A stretch of 64,000 bases of DNA. Origin: Neoarius graeffei. Its lineage: Eukaryota > Chordata > Actinopteri > Siluriformes > Ariidae. The notes beneath the pieces were generated by a model. It saw only the letters and a program-made list of their open reading frames with translations. It was not told the origin of the DNA and did no database searches. Position 1 is the stretch's first letter, and each line of letters begins with the position of its first letter. The stretch covers positions 33,833,732-33,897,731 of the forward strand of contig NC_083587.1 in the NCBI RefSeq assembly GCF_027579695.1. The letters run 5' to 3'. This document shows, piece by piece, positions 12,867 to 24,100 of the stretch. The translations under genes and the position numbers were made by a program.

Positions 12867-15800
12867 TTAAAGTGCCATTCCACCATTGGATGTATTCTTT
12901 GGCATAAAATACAATATATTTTATGACAACATGACTAGACAGAGAAATCTTTTAGCTTCAAAATGATATATCAAACATAATTTTTTGACAACGACAAGTA
13001 TATTAATTTTGCGACCAAAGTCACCTACCCTTTTAATTTTCGCGCGGTAGTGAAACGTGATGCCATCGGCAGGTTCCCCTTCTTGTGTACCACGTGTCGG
13101 TCTATTTTTAGACCAGGAAACCCCCAAAGTGAGAGAGTCATTTCTCCTCGTATATGGGGGCCAAAAAAATTGCGAAAAATTTTGAGTTAATCTTTCAGTT
13201 AGCTAGATTTATTGGTATTAGCTAGATTTATTGGTATTATTTTTATCGCGTTCTATCCGCCATTGCTGATAATATGTGCCACGTCACACGTCACGTGGTA
13301 CACAAGAAGGGGAACCTGCCGATGACATCACGCGCGGAAATTAAAAGGGTAGGTGACTTTGGTCGCAAAATTAATATACTTGTCGTTGTCAAAAAATTAT
13401 GTTTGATATATCATCTCATCTCATCTCATTATCTCTAGCCGCTTTATCCTTCTACAGGGTCGCAGGCAAGCTGGAGCCTATCCCAGCTGACTACGGGCGA
13501 AAGGCGGGGTACACCCTGGACAAGTCGCCAGGTGTTTGATATATCATTTTGAAGCTAAAAGATTTCTCTGTCTAGTGATACCATTTATATATGTTGTCAA
13601 AATATATGATATTGTATTTTATGCCAAAGAATACATCCAATGGTGGAATGGCACTTTAACCTTCTAGTTCTATTTAGTACTTCTCAATTTTCTCTCATTG
13701 ACAGCTTTTATTTCAGTAAAATTTCAACTTTCATTTAAAAATAATTTAATTAATCATGTTAATCTCAGGATTAAAAAAAAATTGTTCAGCAACTAATTTT
13801 GCTTGTTCATTATTAAAGTCTGAAACGAGCACAGAAATGTTATGTCGGAAACACCATTTTAAAAATATTAAATATAAAATAGGTCACTTTGACCCATACT
13901 TTGCTTATTATCTAGCTGTCAGTTATGGCAGTTTGTAATAAATCATTAATCATTTACTAGTGATTATTAATCAGTCTGATTATGCACTGACAATGACATG
14001 ATAATGACAATTTGTTCTAATTCAGATATTTATTATTGCGGTATCTGTGACTCTGCGACATGGAGCTCAAGGCTATTTTTGCCAAAACCCAGCTGTTGAT
14101 GAGCCCGTCATAGAGCTGCTAAAAAATAACAGACAAAATGGAGCCTGTGTGAAGAAGCAGTCCTTACCCAGCTCATATCACACAGAGGAGATCAGTAGGA
14201 ATTTTGAAAAGGTAGTTTGAATTTTCAGAGACATCCTCATGCTTTTAAGAAATTGTATCAGGTGGAAAAAAATCACCTGGAGAAACTTCTCCTTATTCAA
14301 ATATAGACTTAGTGCTGAAGCTATACAGTGGTGCTTGAAAGTTTGCGAACCCTTTAGAATTTTCTATATTTCTGCATAAATATGACCTAAAACATCATCA
14401 GATTTTCACACAAGTCCTAAAAGTAGATAAAGAGAACCCAGTTAAACAAATGAAACAAAAATATTATACTTGGTCATTTATTTATTGAGGAAAATAATCC
14501 AATATTACATATCTGTGAGTGGCAAAAGTATGTGAACCTCTAGGCTTAGCAGTTAATTTGAAGGTGAAATTAGAGTCAGGTGTTTTCAATCAATGGGATG
14601 ACAATCAGGTGTGAGTGGGCACCCTGTTTTATTTAAAGAACAGGGATCTATCAAAGTCTGATCTTCACAACACACATTTGTGGAAGTGTATCATGGCACG
14701 AACAAAGGAGATTTCTGAGGACCTCAGAAAAAGCGTTATTGATGCTCATCAGGCTGGAAAAGGTTACAAAACCATCTCTAAAGAGTTTGGACTCCACCAA
14801 TCCACAGTCAGACAGATTGTGTACAAATGGAGGAAATTCAAGACCATTGTTACCCTCCCTAGGAGTGGTCAACCAACAAAGATCACTCCAAGAGCAAGGC
14901 ATGTAATAGTCAGTGAGGTCACAAAGGACCCCAGGGTAACTTTTAAGCAACTGAAGGCCTCTCTCACATTGGCTAATGTTAATGTTCATGAGTCCACCAT
15001 CAGGAGAACACTGAACAACAATGGTGTGCATGGCAGGGTTGCAAGGAGAAAGCCACTGCTCTCCAAAACGAACGTTGCTGCTCGTCTGCAGTTTGCTAAA
15101 GATCACGTGGACAAGCCAGAAGGCTATTGGAAAAATGTTTTGTGAACGGATGAGACCAAAATAGAACTCGTCTCGTCTTCTTCCACTTATCTGGGACCGG
15201 GTCGCGGAGGCAGCAGTCTGAGTATGGAAGCCCAGACTTCCCTTTCCCCAGACACCTCGGCCAGCTCCTCGGGAAGAACACCGAGGCATTCCCAGGCCAG
15301 CCAAGAGACATAGTCCCTCCAGAGTGTCCTGGGTCTTCCCCGAGGCCTCCTCCCGGGGGTACATGCCTGGAACACCATGTACAAAATAGAACTTTTTGGT
15401 TTAAATGAGAAGCATTATGTTTGGAGAAAGGAAAACACTGCATTCCAGCATAAGAACCTTATCCCATCTGTGAAACATGGTGGTGGTAGTATCATGGTTT
15501 CTGCCTGTTTTGCTGCATCTGGGCCAGGACGGCTTGCCATCATTGATGGAACAATGAATTCTGAATTATACCAGCCAATTCTAAAGGAAAATGTCAGGAC
15601 ATCTGTCCATGAACTGAATCTCAAGAGAAGGTGGGTCATGCAGCAAGACAACAACCCTAAGCACACAAGCTGTTCTACCAAAGAATGGTTAAAGAAGAAT
15701 AAAGTTAATGTTTTGGAACGGCCAAATCAAAGTCCTGACCTTAATCCAATCGAAATGTTGTGGAAGGACCTGAAGCGAGCAGTTCATGTGAGGAAACCCA

Positions 15801-17030
15801 CCAACATCCCAGAGTTGAAGCTGTTCTGTACGGAGGAATGGGCTAAAATTCCTCCAAGCCGGTGTGCAGGACTGATCAACAGTTACCGGAAACGTTTAGT
15901 TGCAGTTATTGCTGCACAAGGGGGGTCACACCAGATACTGAAAGCAAAGGTTCACATACTTTTGCCACTCACAGATATGTAATATTGGATCATTTTCCTC
16001 AATAAACAAATGACCAAGTGTAATATTTTTGTCTCACTTGTTTAACGGGGTTCTCTTTATCTACTTTTAGGACTTGTGTGAAAATCTGATGATGTTTTTG
16101 GTCATATTTATGCAGAAATACAGAAAATTCTAAAGGGTTCACAAACTTTCAAGCACCACTGTATGATATCCTAGACTTCTTATGTCTGTATATTATTTGC
16201 CATGTAAGTCTTGACTGTATTAAAGGTGAATGTCAGACAGTCACTCAGAGGTTGTTTTGATTGACAGGTACTAGCAGCCCGTAAAAGAGCCCGATACCTG
16301 CGGTTCGTACGTCCGCCTACTTCCACTGAGCTTCAAAATGTGAGGAGCCAAATTAAAAAGAGGACATATCTTCATAAAACAATCAGGTCTCTTTGTATTT
16401 TATTCTTAATTTAGTGACACAGATGTTCAGAATTGATCAAAATCTTTTGAATTATAAACATGATCAAGAATATTGATTGAAAACATGGATCAAGTCTCCA
16501 AAATGCCCTTCACATAGGATAGGTGTGAGTGGAATGATCGATGAAAGGAATTGGATGTCATTAAAATAATATACATGAAAAGGTGTTGTATCAAATTTTT
16601 TGTTTTTCAATTTTTCATTGTTTCTGCAGAAAGCTGGTGTTATATGTGTTTGCTTCATCTACAGTCGGCTTTTTGGCTTACGGAAAGTCCTCCCATGATA
16701 AGTTGTTTCTGAATCAGGCACTCAGAGCTCGCTTTCCTGGGTAAATGCCACATATTTCAGATCATATTAATCAATATGCTGAACATACAGATGGTAAGGT
16801 CATTTCACCCATAATGCTTTGTTCAAAATGTAGGAGTCCTTCAATCCAGAAGCTTGATGACTGGTGGAACTGGACAACAAACACACTTCTACATGAGCTG
16901 TACCTTTATCCTCATGATTATAGTGGGCTGGAAGACAATGTGAGGTTTGAAAATTATAGTGGTTTTGGTTCATTCATCTGATTATTCCTTGTTTGCTGAA
17001 ATTAGATACTAATACTACTACTACTACTAC

Positions 17031-17062
<32 letters not shown>

Positions 17063-18083
17063 GCCACACATGCTTTAGGAAATCGTTCTAGGATGGTATT
17101 TTTTATATAAATTCAATTTCTGATCATCTATTTTATTAAGTCATACCTGTGAATTAGCAATATCTGAAATAACAGCGCCCTCTGGTGGTGGCTTTGGGGA
17201 ATTTATTTTCATATTATGAAATTGGACGTGTAATCATGTTGATTATTGACTCAAAGAGAGATTTTTAAAAGGGAAAAATTTATAGTTATGGATTAATTAT
17301 TGTATTTTAAGTGTTTAATCCATTAGAAATAAGAAATATTTCGATTAGAAATAATTAAGTAAAAATTGGGCAACATTTTAAAAACAGAACAGGGCAGGCA
17401 TGATTTACTCATGGATTAGATTTTTATTTTCTTTTAAGGTGATTCATTATGATCAGAAACTGACACTCTGATATTAACAGGTAAAAACTGTGTCTTTAAT
17501 TGGAGAACCAATCATTATGAAGATGGAAGGTGCACACGGTTCATCATGTCAGGTAAATCACTCAGAGTGATAAACAAAACTGATTTTAAAAGTTTAGTTT
17601 GGTGAAAAAGTTAATGTACACACATTGATCCAAGTGTTTGCAATCTTCATTTGAGCAAACTGAAAATTGGTGTGAAAGTACTCTGTTTAATTAGACTTAA
17701 ATGGTGGTGTAGTGGTTAGCACGGTGGTGTAGTGGTTAGCGCTGTTGCCTCACAGCAAGAAGGTTCTGGGTTCGAGCCCCGTGGCCGGCGAGGGCCTTTC
17801 TGTGTGGAGTTTGCATGTTCTCCCCGTGTCCGCGTGGGTTTCCTCCGGGTGCTCCGGTTTCCCCCACAGTCCAAAGACATGTGGTTAGGTTAATATGGGA
17901 CGGCCTTGGGCTGAGGTGCCCTTGAGCGAGGCACCTGACTCCCAACTGCTCCCTGAGCGCTGTTAGCATGGCTGCTCACTGCTCTGGGTATGTGTGTGTG
18001 CTCATTGCTCACGTGTGTTCACTGCTTCAGATGGGTTAAATGCAGAGAGGAAATTTCACAAGTGTGTGATGAATAAAGTTGTG

Positions 18084-18130
<47 letters not shown>

Positions 18131-21100
18131 TAAAGTAGTTCAATACTACACTACCGTTCAAAAGTTTGGGGTCACCCAGACAATTTTGTATTTTCCATGA
18201 AAAGTCACACTTTTATTTCCCACCATAAGTTGTAAAATGAATCGAAAATATAGTCAAGACATTTTTCTGGCCATTTTGAGCATTTAATCGACCCCACAAA
18301 TGTGATGCTCCAGAAACTCAATCTGCTCAAAGGAAGGTCAGTTTTATAGCTTCTCTAAAGAGCTCAACTGTTTTCAGCTGTGCTAACATGATTGTACAAG
18401 GGTTTTCTAATCATCCATTAGCCTTCTGAGGCAATGAGCAAACACATTGTACCATTAGAACACTGGAGTGAGAGTTGCTGGAAATGGGCCTCTATACACC
18501 TATGGAGATATTGCACCAAAAACCAGACATTTGCAGCTAGAATAGTCATTTACCACATTAGCAATGTATAGAGTGGATTTCTGATTAGTTTAAAGTGACC
18601 TTCATTGAAAAGAACACTGCTTTTCTTTCAGAAATAAGGACATTTCAAAGTGACCCCAAACTTTTGAACGGTAGTGTACTTTAAAGTCATGTGATGACCT
18701 TCGCCCTCCCTGGTTGGTACCTGAATTAGCCATAACTAAATTAGGAAGAAAATTGGGAGGAGAAAAAACACAGGTCCCATTTAAATAGCTCCCAACAAAA
18801 ACCACCTCAGTTACACTGTTACTGAAGGAAAGGAGTCAAATGAGGACTAAGGAGCAAGTTAAAGATAAGGGAATAAGAATAGGGTGTAAAATCATATCTA
18901 GGAAGTTACATCAATAATGAGGAAGTGCATCACACTTCCTCAGTACTTTAGTCTTTTAAAACAGTGTTTCTCAACCACTGGGCCGCGGCCCATTAATGCC
19001 ATCTAGTGGGCTGTGAATTGAAGCTAATTTTTACTCGTCGTAAGGTACAATTGCTGGGTTGCATCCAACGTCACCTCCACCTCATTAAGCTACGGTCACA
19101 CTACAGCTCGCGATGCTTTGCGATGGGTTATTGATGAAAATTAGGTGTTTTGGCGGCGATGCATGGCAATATACACGTGAGCTAAAAGTTGTGGTCACAC
19201 AGAAAGTGAACACTTGACTGTCACGCCTTTGCATGCTTGAGTCTGGCACAGCTTGAACGGCTGTGCTCGCTCACGGAGCGCGTTGTGCACGTGCTTGGGA
19301 CCCAATCATTATGGGAAACACCTGATACTGATTTGAGCGCAATCAGCACGCACAGATACAGAAGCTGTTTTCACAGAGGCTTTGCGAAGCATCATCATTA
19401 TCACGGTCACATTTGCTTCTCGCCATGTTTATAACGCTGTTTAAATACTCTGCTTTATGATTCTGTTTTCCTTTCGTTTGTGTTTTGTTTTTGTAAATAT
19501 CACGCCTGCTAATAAACACTCTTCCTGCACTTAGGTCCGTCTGCCGTCGTCTATCTTGTAGTGTCCTGATCCCCAGATCTTTAACCCAGCCACATATAAA
19601 AAGTTGTACTCCTCCATGCTCTTCCAAGTTTCCATCTGTGTCCGTGTAGAATGACGCCTGCAGCACCAGGTAGTTTGAGACGTCGGGGAACTCAAAGGAT
19701 GGATAATTTTCCAACTCATAAGAAAAATCCTTCTTTGTTAGCGTGTAAGGATCTAATCCCATTGAGTGGTTTCTATATCCACTTCTTTTGAGTGTGCTTC
19801 TTGGTTTTAATAACTTGCTTGTTTGCTGAACACAAACATGGCAATAAATTCTTGTGTTAATGGACCAGACTCCACTTTTGGATCATTAATCCCTTTTGAC
19901 TGAGAATGCCCTGCATGGTACCGTATGGTTTGGCTTCTGACACATCCATACAGTTGTAAATACAATACCTACAATTAAAAACAGTTTGTTTTTATTGCAT
20001 TTATTTAATTCCTGGGCTCCCATCTGTAACAGGGAGTGATGTTGCATCCCATTAATACACTTTACAGTAGATTATTAGATTCTAATAGAATAGATCCAAA
20101 ATAATTGGGGATCTTTTTTAATGGGCCCCGACATGTTACAAGTATGAATAGATGGACCTTACAGTAGAAAAGGTTGAGAACCCCTGCCCGATGGTACAGT
20201 CTATGCTAATGTACCCCTTAGGGCTTATTATTGGACCTCAAGGTAACTATGTGTACATTTCTAGGGCCAAAAAGGTACATATACAGTATGTTCCAAAGCA
20301 GTATATAAAGGGTACAAATAAATACCTTTGAGGGTACTGCCCTAGTGACAAGCCATTGTGCACCTAAAGGCACAATAATATACAACCCCGATTCCCAAAA
20401 AGTTGGGACAAAGTACAAATTGTAAATAAAAACGGAATGCAATAATTTACAAATCTCAAAAACTGATATTGTACAGGGAGTGCAGAATTATTAGGCAAGT
20501 TGTATTTTTGAGGATTAGTTTTATTATTGAAAAACAACTATGTTCTTGATGAACCCAAAAGACTCATAAATATCAAAGCTGAGTATTTTTGGAAGTTGGA
20601 GTAGGGCTTTCTTAGTTTTAGCTATCTTAGGAGGATATCTGTGTGTGCAGGTGACTATAACTGTGCATAATTATTAGGCAACTTAACAAAAAACAAACAT
20701 ATACCCATTTCACTCATTTATTTTCACCAGGGAAACCAATATAACAACTCAACATTCACTAATATACATTGCTGGCATTCAAAAAAAAAAAATCAGTGAC
20801 TAATATAGCCACCTTTCTTTACAAGGACACTCAAAAGCCTGCCATCCATGGATTCGGTCAGTGTTTTGATCTGTTTGCGATCAACATTGCGTGCAGCAGC
20901 AACCACAGCCTCCCAGACACTGTTCAGAGATGTGTACTGTTTCCCCTCCTTGTAGATCTCACATTTGATGAGGGACCACAGGTTTTCTATGGGGTTCAGA
21001 TCAGGTGAACAAGGAGGCTTTTCTATGGGGTTCAGATCAGGTGAACAAGGAGGCCACGTCATTAATCTTTCTTCCTTTAGACCCTTTCTGGCCAGCCATG

Positions 21101-24100
21101 CTGTGGAGTTCTTGGATGCGTGTGATGGAGCATTGTCCTGCATGAAAATCATGTTTTTCTTGAAGGATGCTGACTTTTTCCTGTACCACTGCTTGAAGAA
21201 GGTGTCTTCCAAAAACTGACAATAGGACTGGGAGTTGAGCTTGACGCCATCCTCAACCCGAAAAGGTCCCACAAGCTCATCTTTGATGATACCAGCCCAT
21301 ACCAGTACCCCACCTCCACCTTCCTGGCGTCTGAGTCGGACTGGAGCTCTCTGCCCTTTGCTGATCCAGCCACGAGCCCATCCATCTGGCCCATCAAGAC
21401 TCACTCTCATTTCATCTGTCCATAAGACCTTAGAAAAATCAGTCTTGTGATACTTCTTGGCCCAGTCTTGACGTTTCATCTTGTGTGTCTTGTTCAGTGG
21501 TGGTCATTTTTCAGCCTTTGTTACCTTGGCCGTGTCCCTGAGTATTGCACACCTTGTGCTTTTTGACACTCCAGTGATGTTGCAGCTCTGAAATATGGCA
21601 AAACTGGTGGCGAGTGGCATCTTGGCAGCTTCACGCTTGACTTTCCTCAGTTCACGGGTAGTTAGTTTGCGCCTTTTTTTTTCAACGCGCTTCTTGCGAC
21701 CCTGTTGACTATTTTGAATGAAGCGCTTGATTGTTCGATGGTCACGCTTCAAAAGCTGGGCAATTTTAAGAGTGCTCCATCCCTTTGCAATATATGTCAC
21801 TATTTTTTACTTTTCTGAGTCCGTCAAATCCCTCTTCTGACCCATTTTGCCAAAGGAAAGGAAGTTGCCTAATAATTTTGCACACCTGATATAGGGTGTT
21901 GATGTCATTAGACCACAACCCTTTTCATTACAGAGATGCACATCACCTGGTATGCTTAATTGGTAGGAGGCTTTCAAGCCTATGCAGCTTGGAGTAGGCC
22001 AACATGCATAGAGAGGGTAATGTGGTCAACATACTCATTTGCCTAATAATTCTGCACTCCCTGTATTCACAATAGAACATAGGCAACATATCAAATGTCG
22101 AAAGTGAGACATTTTGAAATTTCATGCCAAATACTGGCTCATTTGAAATTTCATGACAGCAACACATCTCAAAAAAGTTGGGACAGGGGCAATAAGAGGC
22201 TGGAAAAGTTAAAGGTACAAAAAAGGAACAGCTGGAGGACCAAATTGCAACTCATTAGGTCAATTGGCAATAGGTCATTAACATGACTGGGTATAAAAAG
22301 AGCATCTTGGAGTGGCAGCAGCTCTCAGAAGTAAAGATGGGAAGAGGATCACCAATCCCCCTAATTCTGCACCGACAAATAGTGGAGCAATATCAGAAAG
22401 GAGTTCGACAGTGTAAAATTGCAAAGAGTTTGAACATATCATCATCTACAGTGCATAATATCATCAAAAGATTCAGAGAGGGGGCGTCGTGGCTCAGGTG
22501 GTTAAGGCGCCATACCATGAATGCGGGCGACCCGGGTTCGATTCCGGCCCGAGGTCATTTCCCGATCCCTTCCCGTCTCTCTCTCTCCCGCTCATTTCCT
22601 GTCTCTACACTGTCCTATCCAATAAAGGTGCAAAAAGCCCAAAAAAATATCTTTAAAAAAAAAAGATTCAGAGAATCTGGAAGAATCTCTGTGCGTAAGG
22701 GTCAAGGCCGGAAAACCATACTGGGTGCCCGTGATCTTCGGGCCCTTAGACGGCACTGCATCACATACAGGCATGCTTCTGTATTGGAAATCACAAAATG
22801 GGCTCAGGAATATTTCCAGAGAACATTATCTGTGAACACAATTCACCGTGCCATCCGCCGTTGCCAGCTAAAACTCTATAGTTCAAAGAAGAAGCCGTAT
22901 CTAAACATGATCCAGAAGCGCAGACATCTTCTCTGGGCCAAGGCTCATTTAAAATGGACTGTGGCAAAGTGGAAAACTGTTCTGTGGTCAGACAAATCAA
23001 AATTTGAAGTTCTTTATGGAAATCAGGGACGCCGTGTCATTCGGACTAAAGAGGAGAAGGATGACCCAAGTTGTTGTCAGCACTCAGTTCAGAAGCCTGC
23101 ATCTCTGATGGTATGGGGTTGCATTAGTGCGTGTGGCATGGGCAGCTTACACATCTGGAAAGACACCATCAGTGCTGAAAGGTATATCCAGGTTCTAGAG
23201 CAACATATGCTCCCATCCAGACGACGTCTCTTTCAGGGAAGACCTTGCATTTTCCAACATGACAATGCCAAACCACATACTGCATCAATTACAGCATCAT
23301 GGCTGCGTAGAAGAAGGGTCCGGGTACTGAACTGGCCAGCCTGCAGTCCAGATCTTTCACCCATAGAAAACATTTGGCGCATCATAAAACGGAAGATACG
23401 ACAAAAAAAGACCTAAGACAGTTGAGCAACTAGAATCCTACATTAGACAAGAATGGGTTAACATTCCTATCCCTAAACTTGAGCAACTTGTCTCCTCAGT
23501 CCCCAGACGTTTACAGACTGTTGTAAAGAGAAAAGGGGATGTCTCACAGTGGTAAACATGGCCTTGTCCCAACTTTTTTGAGATGTGTTGTTGTCATGAA
23601 ATTTAAAATCACCTAATTTTTCTCTTTAAATGATGCATTTTCTCAGTTTAAACATTTGATATGTCATCTATGTTCTATTCTGAATAAAATATGGAATTTT
23701 GAAACTTCCACATCATTGCATTCCGTTTTTATTTACAATTTGCACTTTGTCCCAACTTTTTTGGAATCGGGGTTGTACTTTATTTTCGAAGAGTGCATAT
23801 GGATTTTAAAAAATGACGTAATTGTTGATATGGTGACGTTTTCTGTGTGAACGCATTTATTTAACACTTTTTCAAGGACTTTCCAGTGTCAGTGCTTTGC
23901 AACAGTCAGTAGTAAAGCTGTTAAATTTTTCAACACAAGGAAAAAATGTATCGGGACTTTGAAAATGATCAACTTCATGACGGTAACACATCACACCTCA
24001 CCATTATTGATCCTGTTTTTCTGATAATGGAACACAGCACTGTGTTTTATTTTTTACTTTACAGATAGCTGCACAAACAGCTCCATTACTCTTTAGCCAT

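Larger units (their letters stand above)
14326..16161 (+). mobile_element. Tc1-like transposon (TIR CAGTGGTGCTTGAAAG), split by Rex3
   Basis: Ends CAGTGGTGCTTGAAAGTTTG and CAAACTTTCAAGCACCACTG, with TA on both sides. The inverted repeats extend over about 200 bp. 1836 bp including a 213-bp Rex3 insertion plus its target duplication. Confidence 0.92.
20383..23775 (+). mobile_element. Tc1-like transposon, copy 2, with two nested insertions
   Basis: Same family as 5670-7278: CAACCCCGATTCC..GGAATCGGGGTTG ends, TA duplications (20381-20382, 23776-23777). A mariner/Tc1-type element interrupts its left inverted repeat (20474-22063) and a SINE interrupts its transposase (22480-22660). Confidence 0.9.

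Noticed and set aside
12591..12926. 111-codon frame ending in alternating Tyr-Ile
   Set aside because: Real polycystin exon 7 (12644-12728) followed by read-through into intron and the (TA)n microsatellite.
14651..15364. 237-codon minus-strand frame
   Set aside because: Antisense shadow of the Tc1 transposase fused to the Rex3 fragment; no independent gene.
22283..23416. 377-codon frame as a host gene
   Set aside because: Lies between Tc1 inverted repeats with TA duplications and is interrupted by a SINE; a transposase relic.
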